Assembly (NCBI RefSeq): GCF_008000895.1
Contig: NZ_CP042823.1
Location: 1,548,501 to 1,612,500, forward strand
Origin: Methylobacterium sp. WL1
GTDB lineage: Bacteria; Pseudomonadota; Alphaproteobacteria; Rhizobiales; Beijerinckiaceae
Direction of reading: 5' to 3'
Length of the DNA stretch: 64,000 nt
Shown in pieces: positions 16,999 to 25,089 of this stretch; within the stretch, counting starts at the first letter, position 1, and each line of letters starts with the position of its first letter. The notes under the pieces are model-generated. The model searched no databases. It saw only the letters and a list, made by a program, of their open reading frames with translations, and was not told where the DNA came from. Position numbers and translations under genes: made by a program.

Positions 16999-17145
16999 CG
17001 GGCGTCTCCCCACGTTTCGAGCGGTCAACCGGCCAGCGCCGGGTTCGCTCCCGCCGGGTGACAGCGCGGCCGCGCTGTCCGTCCGGGCGATTGCGCCGGC
17101 CTTCACCCGGGCCGGCGAATCGGGGTAACGAATCCTCAGCCCATC

Positions 17146-17368
17146 GCGACGATGCGGGAGAGACCGGGATTCACCCACCAGAGGGGGGCCCGGCGCCGAC
17201 GGAGCAACCGCCCCGGAAACTCTCAGGCACCGGAACCGTGTCGTCAGGGCGATCTGGAGAGCGGTGCAGCGGATCGTTTCGGTCCGTGGGCACCCGCCGA
17301 AGGGGACGTCCGCGCCAGCCTCGCCAGGGCCGGCCGGATCAAACTCTCAGGCACCGGGACAGATGGGG
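17146..17368 (+). promoter_or_regulatory. tandem glycine riboswitch (two gcvT-type aptamers)
   Basis: Two copies of the gcvT motif are present. Aptamer 1 (about 17146-17246) has GCGGGAGAG, GCGCCGACGGAGCAA and AACTCTCAGGCA. Aptamer 2 (about 17250-17368) has CTGGAGAG, CGCCGAAGGGG and AACTCTCAGGCA. The outer stems can pair (GACGATG with the GTGTCGTC region; GATCTG with CAGATG). The element ends about 65 bases before the dehydrogenase start at 17433. In proteobacteria such tandem switches turn genes on when glycine is abundant, usually the glycine cleavage system. Here the controlled gene is a different enzyme. Confidence 0.93.
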
Positions 17369-17432
17369 CGCGAAAACCGGCCGACCCGCGAGGGAAGGCC
17401 TCATCGCGTCCGCACGTCCCGGAGACCCCATC

Positions 17433-18707
17433 ATGACCCACATCGCCATCATCGGCGCCGGCATCACCGGCGTGACCACCGCCTACGCGCTCGCCCGGCG
17501 CGGCTACGACGTCACCGTCCTCGACCGGCAGCGCTACGCCGCCATGGAGACCTCCTTCGCCAACGGCGGCCAGCTCTCGGCCTGCAACGCCGAGGTCTGG
17601 AACAAGCTCTCCACCGTGCTCCATGGCGTCCAGTGGATGATGCGCCGCGACGCGCCGCTGCTGATGAACCCGGCCCCGTCCTGGCACAAGCTGTCCTGGA
17701 TGGCGGAGTTCATGCGCGAGATCGCCCATTACCGGCAGAACACCGTGGAGACCGTGCGGCTGGCGCTCAAGGCGCGCACCGCCCTGTTCGCCATGGCCGA
17801 GGCCGAGGGCATCGACTTCGACCTCAAAACCCGCGGCATCCTGCATTTCTACCGGGACCGGGCGAGCTTCGAGAAGGCGCACGCCGTCAACGCCCTGCTG
17901 CGGGAGGGCGGGCTCGAGCGCGACGCCGTGACCCCGGAGGAGATGCGGGCGATCGAGCCGACGCTCGCCGGATCCTACGCGGGCGGCTTCTTCACGCCCT
18001 CGGACGCCACCGGCGACATCCACAAGTTCACCCGGGGCCTGGCGGCCGCCTGCGCCCGCAGGGGCGTCCGCTTCGTCCACGACGCCAGCGTCGAGACGAT
18101 CGCGGCCGGGGCGGGGGGCTACGCCATCGGCTGGCGCAGAACCGATCAGCTGGCGGACCGCCCGGCCGGCGCCCCGCAGGCCCTGCGCGCCGACGCGGTG
18201 GTGATCTGCGCGGGCTGCGCCAGCCGGCGCTTCGCCGCGATGCTCGGCGACCGGGTCAACGTCTACCCGGTGAAGGGCTACTCGATCACCGTGAACCTGC
18301 TGACCCCGGAGGCGCAAGCTGCGGCCCCGGAGGTCAGCATCCTCGACGAGGCGGCCAAGATCGTCACCAGCCGGCTCGGCGACGAGCGCCTGCGGGTCGC
18401 CGGCACCGCCGAGTTCAACGGCTTCAACCGCGACATCCGGCACGACCGGGTGCAGCCGCTGATCGACTGGACCCGGGAGCAGTTCCCGCTGGTCGACACC
18501 GACCGGGTGGTGGCCTGGAGCGGCCTGCGGCCGATGCTGCCGAACATGCTGCCCAAGGTCGGGCGCGGCCGCCGGCCCGGCGTGTTCTACAACACCGGCC
18601 ACGGCCATCTCGGCTGGACCCTCTCGGGCGCCACCGCCGAACTCGTCGCCGAGGCCGTGGCCGCCGAGCACGCTCCGGAGGCCGCGGGCCTGCCGCTCGC
18701 CGCCTGA
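17433..18707 (+). CDS. dadA: FAD-dependent amino-acid dehydrogenase (DadA-like), glycine-riboswitch controlled
   Basis: This 424-residue flavoprotein has a dinucleotide-binding N-terminus (IIGAGITGVTTAYAL, residues 6-20), the DadA-type FANGGQLSACNAEVW segment (about 43-57) and a C-terminal FAD loop with YNTGHGHLGWTLSGATAELV. DadA enzymes oxidise D-amino acids (or glycine/sarcosine in relatives) to 2-oxo acids plus ammonia, passing electrons to the respiratory chain at the inner membrane. The leader is a tandem glycine riboswitch, so glycine itself (giving glyoxylate) is the likely substrate or signal; this is inference. It heads a same-strand run of genes for a PLP lyase-type enzyme, a BhcC-like aldolase and a BhcD-like reductase. 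Start 17433 is fixed by the conserved N-terminus. Confidence 0.88.
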   Translation: MTHIAIIGAGITGVTTAYALARRGYDVTVLDRQRYAAMETSFANGGQLSACNAEVWNKLSTVLHGVQWMMRRDAPLLMNPAPSWHKLSWMAEFMREIAHYRQNTVETVRLALKARTALFAMAEAEGIDFDLKTRGILHFYRDRASFEKAHAVNALLREGGLERDAVTPEEMRAIEPTLAGSYAGGFFTPSDATGDIHKFTRGLAAACARRGVRFVHDASVETIAAGAGGYAIGWRRTDQLADRPAGAPQALRADAVVICAGCASRRFAAMLGDRVNVYPVKGYSITVNLLTPEAQAAAPEVSILDEAAKIVTSRLGDERLRVAGTAEFNGFNRDIRHDRVQPLIDWTREQFPLVDTDRVVAWSGLRPMLPNMLPKVGRGRRPGVFYNTGHGHLGWTLSGATAELVAEAVAAEHAPEAAGLPLAA

Positions 18708-18724
18708 TGCGGCGTCGAGGTCCG

Positions 18725-18773
18725 GGGCTCCCAAAGGGCCAGCCCTCTGGCGGGTGATCAGTGCGGAGCCCCG
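18725..18773. repeat. dispersed palindromic element, copy 2
   Basis: It carries CTCCCAAAGGGCCAGCCCTCTGGCGGGT followed by a GCGGAGCCCC arm. It lies just after the dehydrogenase stop, inside the glycine-controlled gene run, so it could reduce readthrough to the next gene. Confidence 0.65.
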
Positions 18774-18849
18774 ATGGGGGTGGGGGCTCCGCGCCGCACC
18801 CGTCAGGATCCCGGACGTCCCACGGCCGACGTGCCAAGCCGGATTATTA

Positions 18850-18857
18850 TGTATACA
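18850..18857. promoter_or_regulatory. TGTATACA palindrome in an AT-rich island
   Basis: A perfect eight-base palindrome sits in the only AT-rich stretch (18841-18860) between the dehydrogenase and the PLP-enzyme gene, 33 bases before the latter's start. TGTATACA-type sites are typical of GntR-family regulators. It could give the downstream genes their own promoter control. Confidence 0.4.
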
Positions 18858-18889
18858 CTACCAGAGCCGCCCCGGATCCCCGAGCCGTG

Positions 18890-20043
18890 ATGCGCATGCC
18901 TGCTCCCGATATGCCGCCTGCCTATATCGACCCCGCCACCGGGGCCTCCTATCCGATCGAGGTCCCGCGCTGGCGCGGCGATTCGGGCGGTCCGCTGATG
19001 ATCTCGCCGCTGCCCGGGATCGACCGGGGGCAGATCGACACCGGCCAGCGCTCGCTCTGGCGGTACGGTGCGGCGCTGCCGGTGGCGGTCAAGGATCCGG
19101 TCTCGCTGGGCGAGGGCTGCACGCCGCTGGTGCGCCGGCCCTGGCGGGGGCGGCACGCCCATTTCAAGCTCGAATGGTTCGCCCCCTCGGGCAGCTTCAA
19201 GGATCGCGGCGCCTCCGTGATGCTGTCGATCCTGCGCCAGCAGGGCATCGACGCGGTGCTGGAGGATTCGTCCGGCAACGGCGGCGCCGCGGTGGCGACC
19301 TACGCGGCCGCGGCCGGGATGCGGGCCAAGATCCTGGTCCCGGCCTCGACCTCGCCGGCCAAGACCGTGCAGATGCGCGCCGCCGGCGCCGAGGTCGAGC
19401 TGATCCCGGGCACCCGCCAGGACACCGCGGACGCGGCCATCCGGCAGGCCGACACGATCTTTTACGCCAGCCACAACTGGCAGGCGCATTTCCTCCAGGG
19501 CACCAAGACGCTGGCCTACGAGCTGTGGGAGGATCTGGGTTTTTCCGCCCCCGACGCGGTGATCATCCCGTGCGGAGCGGGCAGCAACGTGCTCGGTTGC
19601 GACATCGGCTTCTCGGAGCTGCTGCGCCGGGGCGCCATCGCCCGGCTGCCCCGCCTCTACGCGGTGCAGCCGGCCCGGTGCGCGCCCCTGCATGCCGGCT
19701 TCCAGGCCGAGGCCGAGGATTTCGTGCCGGTGACCCCGGCCCGACTCTGGCCGAGGGCGCCTCCATCGCCCAGCCGGTGCGCGGCCGGGCGGTGCTGGCG
19801 GCGCTCCGCCGGTCCGGCGGCGGCACCGTGGCGGTGTCCGAGCCGGCGATCGAGGCGGCGCTGATGGAGCTCGCCCGGTCCGGCCTCTACGTCGAGCCGA
19901 CCTGCGCGATGGCGGCGGCGGCGCTGACCGACCTGACCGCCAGCGGCGCGATCGGGCCCGACGAGACCGTCGTGGCGGTGCTCACCGGCACCGGCATCAA
20001 GGCGACGCCGCGCATCGCCGAGCTTTTGGGTCTCGCCCCGTGA
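18890..20043 (+). pseudogene. threonine-synthase-fold PLP enzyme (beta-hydroxyaspartate dehydratase candidate), one frame break
   Basis: Two frames reconstruct a protein of about 384 residues of the tryptophan-synthase-beta (PALP) superfamily, closest in layout to threonine synthase. It has an SLGEGCTPL entry loop, the PLP lysine in PSGSFKDRG (about residue 106), a substrate loop DSSGNGGAA (about 125-133) and a GAGSNVLG phosphate-binding loop. The break is at 19741-19743; one G restores the frame to TLAEGASIAQPV and a normal C-terminus ending at 20043. It may dehydrate a hydroxy-amino acid. In this setting, beta-hydroxyaspartate dehydratase (a job done by BhcB in Paracoccus) is an attractive but unproven role. 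Ordinary threonine synthase or diaminopropionate lyase-like activity is possible. Starts at 18896 or 18911 are alternatives. Confidence 0.78.
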
Positions 20044-20097
20044 GCCGCTGACGTGACCACGACGCCATAAACACGCGACGACCAGGAGGAAAAACCC

Positions 20098-21219
20098 ATG
20101 CGCAACAATATTCCCGCCCGCGTCGGCATGCCGGTGGATGCGATCGACACCCCCTGCCTGATGGTCGATCTCGACGCCTTCGAGCGCAACGTCGACAAGC
20201 TCGGACGCTTCATGAAGGAGAACGGCCTGCGCCACCGCGCCCACGCCAAGACGCACAAGTCCTCCGACATCGCGACCGTGCAGATCGAGCGGGGCGGGGC
20301 CTGCGGGGTCTGCTGCCAGAAGGTCAGCGAGGCCGAGGCCCTGGTGAGCGCCGGCATCCGCGACGTGCTGGTGTCGAACCAAGTGGTCGCGCCCCAGAAG
20401 ATCGAGCGCCTGGCCGCCCTCGCGAAGTGGGCGCGGGTGCTGGTCTGCGTCGACGACCCCGGCAATGTCGATGACCTGTCGGCGGCCGCCGTGAAATACG
20501 GCGTCACCCTCGAGGCCCTGGTAGAGATCGATGTCGGCGCCGGCCGCTGCGGCGTCGCCCCCGGCGAGCCCGCGGTGGCGATCGCGAAGAAAATCGCCGC
20601 CGCGCCCGGGCTGACCTTCGCCGGGCTGCAGGCCTATCAGGGCCGGGCGCAGCACGTGCGCGACTACGACGAGCGCAAGGCCCTGATCCAGACGGCGATC
20701 GACGACACGAAGCGCACCGTCGACCTGCTGAAGGCCGAGGGGCTCGCCTGCGACATCGTGGCGGGGGCGGGCACCGGCAGCTTCGCCCTGGAGGGCGGCA
20801 GCGGCGTCTACAACGAGCTGCAATGCGGCTCCTACGTCTTCATGGACGCCGACTACCAGCGGGTGAAGGACGCGAGCGGCCAGCCGATCGGCGACTTCGA
20901 GAACAGCCTGTTCATCGTCACGTCGATCATGAGCAAGGCCAAGGCCGATGTCGCGATCTGCGACGCCGGCCTGAAGGCCCAGAGCATCGACAGCGGCTTG
21001 CCCCTGGTGTTCGGCCGGACCGACGTGGAATACGTCAAGTGCTCGGACGAGCACGGGGTGATCAGCGATCCCGGCAACGTGCTCAAGCTCAACGACCGCC
21101 TGAAGCTGATTCCGGGCCATTGCGACCCGACCGTCAACGTCTACGACTGGTATGTCGGCGTGCGGGACGGGCGGGTCGAGGCGGTCTGGCCGGTCACCGC
21201 CCGCGGCATGACGTTGTGA
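20098..21219 (+). CDS. bhcC: D-threonine-aldolase-fold PLP enzyme, BhcC-like (beta-hydroxyaspartate aldolase candidate)
   Basis: This 373-residue enzyme has the alanine-racemase-type barrel plus metal site of D-threonine aldolase, D-serine/hydroxyaspartate dehydratase and BhcC. Visible are the PLP lysine in RAHAKTHKS (about 45), the CGVCCQKVSEAEAL motif, the GAGTGSFALEGGSG phosphate loop, ELQCGSYVFMDADY, and the C-terminal metal pair in PGHCDPT (His and Asp, about 341 and 343). BhcC joins glycine and glyoxylate into (2R,3S)-beta-hydroxyaspartate. It begins 55 bases after the preceding PLP-enzyme stop, with an AGGAGG ribosome site, and sits in a glycine-riboswitch locus beside a BhcD-like reductase, which favours this reaction over D-threonine cleavage. 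Sequence alone cannot separate BhcC from D-threonine aldolase with certainty. Confidence 0.78.
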   Translation: MRNNIPARVGMPVDAIDTPCLMVDLDAFERNVDKLGRFMKENGLRHRAHAKTHKSSDIATVQIERGGACGVCCQKVSEAEALVSAGIRDVLVSNQVVAPQKIERLAALAKWARVLVCVDDPGNVDDLSAAAVKYGVTLEALVEIDVGAGRCGVAPGEPAVAIAKKIAAAPGLTFAGLQAYQGRAQHVRDYDERKALIQTAIDDTKRTVDLLKAEGLACDIVAGAGTGSFALEGGSGVYNELQCGSYVFMDADYQRVKDASGQPIGDFENSLFIVTSIMSKAKADVAICDAGLKAQSIDSGLPLVFGRTDVEYVKCSDEHGVISDPGNVLKLNDRLKLIPGHCDPTVNVYDWYVGVRDGRVEAVWPVTARGMTL

Positions 21220-21236
21220 CGGGGGCTGTGCCGTAA

Positions 21237-21325
21237 CGGGTTCCCAAAGGGCGAGCCCTTTGGCGGGTGCAGGGCGGAGCCCTGATTCATCACAGCAGGG
21301 CGCTGCCCTGCACCCGCAAAAGGTC
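21237..21325. repeat. dispersed palindromic element, copy 3 (extended)
   Basis: It has GGGTTCCCAAAGGGCGAGCC, then TTTGGCGGGTGCAGGGCGGAG, then a second GCAGGGCGCTGCCCTGC hairpin. It fills the gap between the BhcC-like and BhcD-like genes. This is the clearest copy and defines the family's two-hairpin plan. Confidence 0.75.
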
Positions 21326-21365
21326 GCAGACATTTTGAAACCATGACTTTGGAGGTCTTCACGTC

Positions 21366-22295
21366 ATGCGCTTCATCTCGGAAGAGGAATCCGCCGCCCT
21401 GGTCGATCACGCCCTGGCGTTCGAGGCGGCCCGGGAGGCGCTGATTGCCGCGGTCGCGCCCGGCACCACCCTGTTCCCGGCGGTGCTGGGGCACGGCTCG
21501 GAGCCGGCCAACCGGTTCTCGATCAAGTCGGGGTCGACCGCCGACTATGCCGGCCTGAAGGTCGGCTCGTTCTGGCCGGGCAACCCGGACCGGGGCCTGC
21601 CGCGGCACAATTCGGTGATCCTGCTGTTCGACCAGGATGTCGGCCGGGTCGACACGGTGATCGAGGCCGGCCGCGTCAACGCCTACCGCACCGCCGCTGC
21701 CGACGCGGTGGCGGCCAGCGTCCTGGCCCGGCCGGATTCGGCGGTGCTCGCCGTGTTCGGGGCCGGCAACCAGGCGGAATTCGAATGCGCGGCCTTGGCC
21801 CGGATCCTGCCGATCCGGACCGTGCTGGTGGTGGCGCGGGATCACGACAAGGTCGCGGGGTTTGCCGAGCGCCTGCGGGGGCAGGGGGCCGCGGTCGAGG
21901 TGCGGGCGGCCTCGGCGCAGGAGGCCTGCCGGGCCGCCGACGTGATCGTCACGGCGACGCCGGCCCGGGCGCCTCTGTTCGAGGCCGATTGGGTCCGCCC
22001 CGGCACCCATGTCGCCGCCATGGGGGCGGACGCCAAGGGCAAGCAGGAGCTGCCCCCGGCCCTGCTCGAGCGGGCGGCCCTCTATTGCGACCTGCCCGAG
22101 CAGTCGCGCATCATCGGCGAGTTCCAGCACGCCCCCGCGGCGGCGGAACTGCGGGCGATCGGCGCCGTGCTGGGGAGCGGCCGGGGGGCCCGGACCGACC
22201 CCGAGGCGATCACGGTGTTCGATTCCTCCGGCATCGCCCTCCAGGACCTGACCATCGCCCGGGCGATCCTCGCCAAAGCGGGCGGGCGCGGGTAG
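21366..22295 (+). CDS. bhcD: ornithine-cyclodeaminase-fold reductase, BhcD-like (iminosuccinate reductase candidate)
   Basis: This 309-residue protein is of the ornithine cyclodeaminase/mu-crystallin family. It contains the dimer-interface segment GLKVGSFWPGNPDRGLPRH (about 59-77), the ligand-contact RVNAYRTAAADAVAA helix, the NAD(P) Rossmann signature VFGAGNQAEF (about 129-138), and the GTHVAAMGAD loop. The SFWPGN and LPRHNS features are like those of BhcD, which reduces iminosuccinate to aspartate. Other family members make alanine, lysine-derived imino acids or proline. The position after a BhcC-like aldolase and under glycine control supports BhcD. It starts 147 bases after the aldolase, with GGAGG in the leader, across a palindromic element. 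Confidence 0.77.
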   Translation: MRFISEEESAALVDHALAFEAAREALIAAVAPGTTLFPAVLGHGSEPANRFSIKSGSTADYAGLKVGSFWPGNPDRGLPRHNSVILLFDQDVGRVDTVIEAGRVNAYRTAAADAVAASVLARPDSAVLAVFGAGNQAEFECAALARILPIRTVLVVARDHDKVAGFAERLRGQGAAVEVRAASAQEACRAADVIVTATPARAPLFEADWVRPGTHVAAMGADAKGKQELPPALLERAALYCDLPEQSRIIGEFQHAPAAAELRAIGAVLGSGRGARTDPEAITVFDSSGIALQDLTIARAILAKAGGRG

Positions 22296-22343
22296 GGGAC
22301 GCCGACGCCGGCCCTCCCCCGCCCCGGCGGAGGACAGCGCAGC

Positions 22344-23111
22344 ATGCAGGACAGGCAGATCCGGGTCATCGGCATCGGCACGGGCGATCCCGAGCACCTG
22401 ACCCTCCAGGCGGTGCGGGCACTCTCCGATGTCGATGCAGTGTTCGTGCTCGACAAGCGCGCCGAGACCGCCGACCTGGTGGAGATCCGCAAGCGGATCT
22501 GCGCCGCCCACATCTCAAGACCCCACCGGGTCGTCACCGTCGAGGACCCGCCCCGGGAGCGCCGCCCGGCCGATTACGGCGCCACGGTCGAGGCCTGGCA
22601 CGCGGCCCGGGCCGAGCGGCTGGAGGCGGCGTTCGCGGCGGAGCTCGAATCCGGGCAGATCGGGGCGATCCTGGTCTGGGGCGATCCGGCCCTCTACGAC
22701 AGCACCCTGCGGATCCTCGACCGCATCGCGGCGTGCGGGCGCCTCGCCCTGCGCTGCGCCGTGATCCCCGGTCTCTCGAGCGTTCAGGTCCTGGCCGCCC
22801 GCCACGGCGTGCCGCTCAACGCCATCGGCGGCCCGGTGCTGATCACCACCGGGCGTCGCCTCGCGGCGGGCTGGCCCGGAGGGGCGGATGACGGGGCCGA
22901 CAGCGTCGTGGTGATGCTCGACGGCGATCCAAGCTTCGCCGGCCTCGACCCGGAGTTGACGATCTACTGGGGCGCCTATCTCGGCAGCCCGGACGAGATC
23001 CTGGTCTCCGGCCGCCTCGGCACGGTCGGCGCCGAGATCCGGCGGGTCCGCGCGCAGGCCCGGGCGCGGCACGGCTGGATCATGGATATTTATTTGTTAC
23101 GACGTCTCTGA
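22344..23111 (+). CDS. cobF: precorrin-6A synthase (deacetylating)
   Basis: This 255-residue SAM-dependent methyltransferase of the tetrapyrrole methylase fold methylates C-1 of the corrin ring and releases acetate in the aerobic cobalamin pathway. It has the N-terminal IRVIGIGTGDPEHLTLQAVRAL motif, typical of CobF-type enzymes, the RRPADYG segment, a GAILVWGDPALYDSTLRIL loop and a VIPGLSSVQVLAARHG helix. CobF is restricted to aerobic B12 makers and is about 250 residues. It lies 49 bases after the BhcD-like gene on the same strand. No other cobalamin gene is in the window, so this gene is separated from the main cob cluster. Confidence 0.92.
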   Translation: MQDRQIRVIGIGTGDPEHLTLQAVRALSDVDAVFVLDKRAETADLVEIRKRICAAHISRPHRVVTVEDPPRERRPADYGATVEAWHAARAERLEAAFAAELESGQIGAILVWGDPALYDSTLRILDRIAACGRLALRCAVIPGLSSVQVLAARHGVPLNAIGGPVLITTGRRLAAGWPGGADDGADSVVVMLDGDPSFAGLDPELTIYWGAYLGSPDEILVSGRLGTVGAEIRRVRAQARARHGWIMDIYLLRRL

Positions 23112-23180
23112 GCGAGAGAGGCTGCGCGCCCCGGCCCCGGCCCCGGTGCTGCGCTGCGCGCGAATATCCCAATTCCGTCC

Positions 23181-23289
23181 GTCATCCTGAGGTGCCGCGC
23201 AGCGGCCTCGAAGGAGCCCTCCAGGGATCGCGCGGCTGACTGGAGCCCTCCTTCGAGATCTCCGCTTCGCTTCGCCGCCTCAGGATGAG
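23181..23289. repeat. dispersed inverted-repeat element, second family, copy 1
   Basis: The ends CATCCTGAGG (23183-23192) and CCTCAGGATG (23278-23287) are perfect inverted repeats. The interior carries a second imperfect pair (TCGAAGGAGCCCTCCAG with CTGGAGCCCTCCTTCGA). It sits between cobF and the helicase gene. A truncated relative is at 58266. Such elements are common dispersed repeats in Hyphomicrobiales. Confidence 0.7.
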
Positions 23290-23397
23290 GGGGAGGATGG
23301 GAGGACCCGGGTCGAACATGCCCCGCGAGAACGCCGACCCCCTTGCGTGACCCCGCCGCCACGGACAAGACCGCCCGACCCGGCTAGACCCGCCGCC

Positions 23398-25089
23398 ATG
23401 CTGCGCTTGCGGGACTACCAGCGCGCCAGCCTCGACGCGCTCGCGGCCGCCTGGGGGCGGGGAGGGGGCGACGCGGCGGCGCCCGGCCATCTGGTCGTGC
23501 TGCCCACCGGGGCCGGCAAGGCCCTGGTCATCGCCGCCCTCGCCCGGGAGGCGGTCACACAAAACCCCCTCGCCCGGGTGGCGATCGTCACCCACAGCCG
23601 CGAGCTCGTGGCCCAGAACTTTTCGGAGTTGACCCGCTACTGGCCGGAGGCGCCGGCCGGCATCTTCTCCGCCGGGCTCGGGCGCCGGGAGGCCGGCGCG
23701 CAGGTCCTGGTCTGCGGCATCCAGTCCGTGGCGGACCGGCTCGACGCGGTGGGCCCGCGCGACCTCGTGATCGTCGACGAGGCGCACCTGATCCCGCGGG
23801 CCGCCCACACCCGCTACGGCCGGTTCCTGGCCGGGCTGCAGGCGCTCGCCCCCGGGATGCGGGTGGCGGGCTTCACCGCGACCCCCTACCGGCTCGATTC
23901 CGGCCGCCTCGACGCAGGGGAGGGCCGCCTGTTTTCCGGGATCGCCTACGAGGCCGATACCGGCGACCTGATCCGCCGGGGCTTCCTGGCGCCGCTCGTG
24001 TCCAAGGCGACGCTCACCCAGCTCGACGTCTCCGGGGTCGGCCGGCGCGGGGGCGACTACATCCCGGCCGAGCTGGAGGCGGCGGTCAACCGCGACTGGA
24101 TCACCCGGGCCGCCGTGGCGGAGCTGGCGGAATACGGGAGCGGGCGCCGGGCCTGGCTCGCCTTCTGCGCCGGCCTCGCCCACGCGGACGCCGTGCGCGA
24201 CGCGGTGCGGGCCGAGGGGTATTCCTGCGAGACGGTCTCGGGGGAGACCCCCCGCCGGGAGCGCGACCGGATCGTGGCGGCGTTCCGGGCGGGCAAGATC
24301 CGCTGCCTGACCTCGGTGGGCGTGCTCGGCACCGGCTTCAACGCCCCGGAGGTCGACCTCGTGGCGCTGCTGCGCCCGACCCGCAGCACCGGCCTCTACG
24401 TGCAGCAGGTCGGCCGGGCGCTGCGCCGCGCCCCCGGCAAGGCCGACGCGCTGATCCTCGACTATGCCGGCCTGGTGCGGATGCACGGGCCGGTGGATTC
24501 CGTGACGGCCCTCAGCGCCGCCCAGGTGCTCGGCGGGGCAGGGGGGCTGCGTGCAAAACCCTGCCCCGGCTGCGGCGCCCTGATCGCCCTGAACGCCTCC
24601 ACGTGCGAGGCCTGCTGGACCGAGCCGGAGGACGAGGCCGACCCGGCCGCCCTGCACGACGCCGCGGCCGAAGACGAATTGCCGATCCTGTCGGCCGGGA
24701 TCGTGCCGGCCTCGGAGCCCGCCGGCCCTGCCCCGGAGGCGGATGCGCCGTGGCATCCGGTGACGGACCTGACCCTGGAGGCGGCCCCGGACGGGCTCGA
24801 TCTCGTGCTCGGCTGGCGGGACGGCGGTGCCGCGGCCGATTGGCGGGTGCGTCTGCGGCCCGGGCGCAGCGGCTACGAGCGGGAGAAGGCGGTGCTGTGG
24901 TGGCGCGGGCTCGGCGGCGGCCGCGACGCGCCGATGGATGCCGCCGGCTTCCTGGAGCGGGCCGAGGCCCTGGCCCGGCCGGCGGCGATCCGGATCCGGC
25001 CGGGCCGGCTGTCGGACCAGATCGAGTGCCGCGCCCAGGACGGCCGGATCTTCGCCGACCAGAGCCGGCTCGCCGGGCGCGCCGCGTGA
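23398..25089 (+). CDS. DEAD/DEAH-box SF2 helicase with zinc ribbon
   Basis: This 563-residue ATPase has RecA-like domain 1 with motif I LPTGAGKALV (about 40-49; the usual Thr after Lys is Ala), motif Ia VTHSREL, motif II VDEAH and motif III FTATP. RecA-like domain 2 follows, with VGVLGTGFNAPEVD and QQVGRALRRAPGK. A CPGCG...CEAC zinc ribbon is at about 391-408. The last 150 residues are a family-specific tail. It resembles the UvrB/Res-type helicases found singly in Methylobacterium genomes and prophages and may act in DNA repair or replication restart. The start at 23398 is favoured over 23347 because the conserved MLRLRDYQRASL opening begins there. No restriction or defence partner is adjacent. 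Confidence 0.8.
   Translation: MLRLRDYQRASLDALAAAWGRGGGDAAAPGHLVVLPTGAGKALVIAALAREAVTQNPLARVAIVTHSRELVAQNFSELTRYWPEAPAGIFSAGLGRREAGAQVLVCGIQSVADRLDAVGPRDLVIVDEAHLIPRAAHTRYGRFLAGLQALAPGMRVAGFTATPYRLDSGRLDAGEGRLFSGIAYEADTGDLIRRGFLAPLVSKATLTQLDVSGVGRRGGDYIPAELEAAVNRDWITRAAVAELAEYGSGRRAWLAFCAGLAHADAVRDAVRAEGYSCETVSGETPRRERDRIVAAFRAGKIRCLTSVGVLGTGFNAPEVDLVALLRPTRSTGLYVQQVGRALRRAPGKADALILDYAGLVRMHGPVDSVTALSAAQVLGGAGGLRAKPCPGCGALIALNASTCEACWTEPEDEADPAALHDAAAEDELPILSAGIVPASEPAGPAPEADAPWHPVTDLTLEAAPDGLDLVLGWRDGGAAADWRVRLRPGRSGYEREKAVLWWRGLGGGRDAPMDAAGFLERAEALARPAAIRIRPGRLSDQIECRAQDGRIFADQSRLAGRAA

Noticed and set aside
23398..25089. Helicase considered as part of a restriction or defence island
   Set aside because: No nuclease, methylase or other defence gene is adjacent; the architecture fits stand-alone repair-type helicases.
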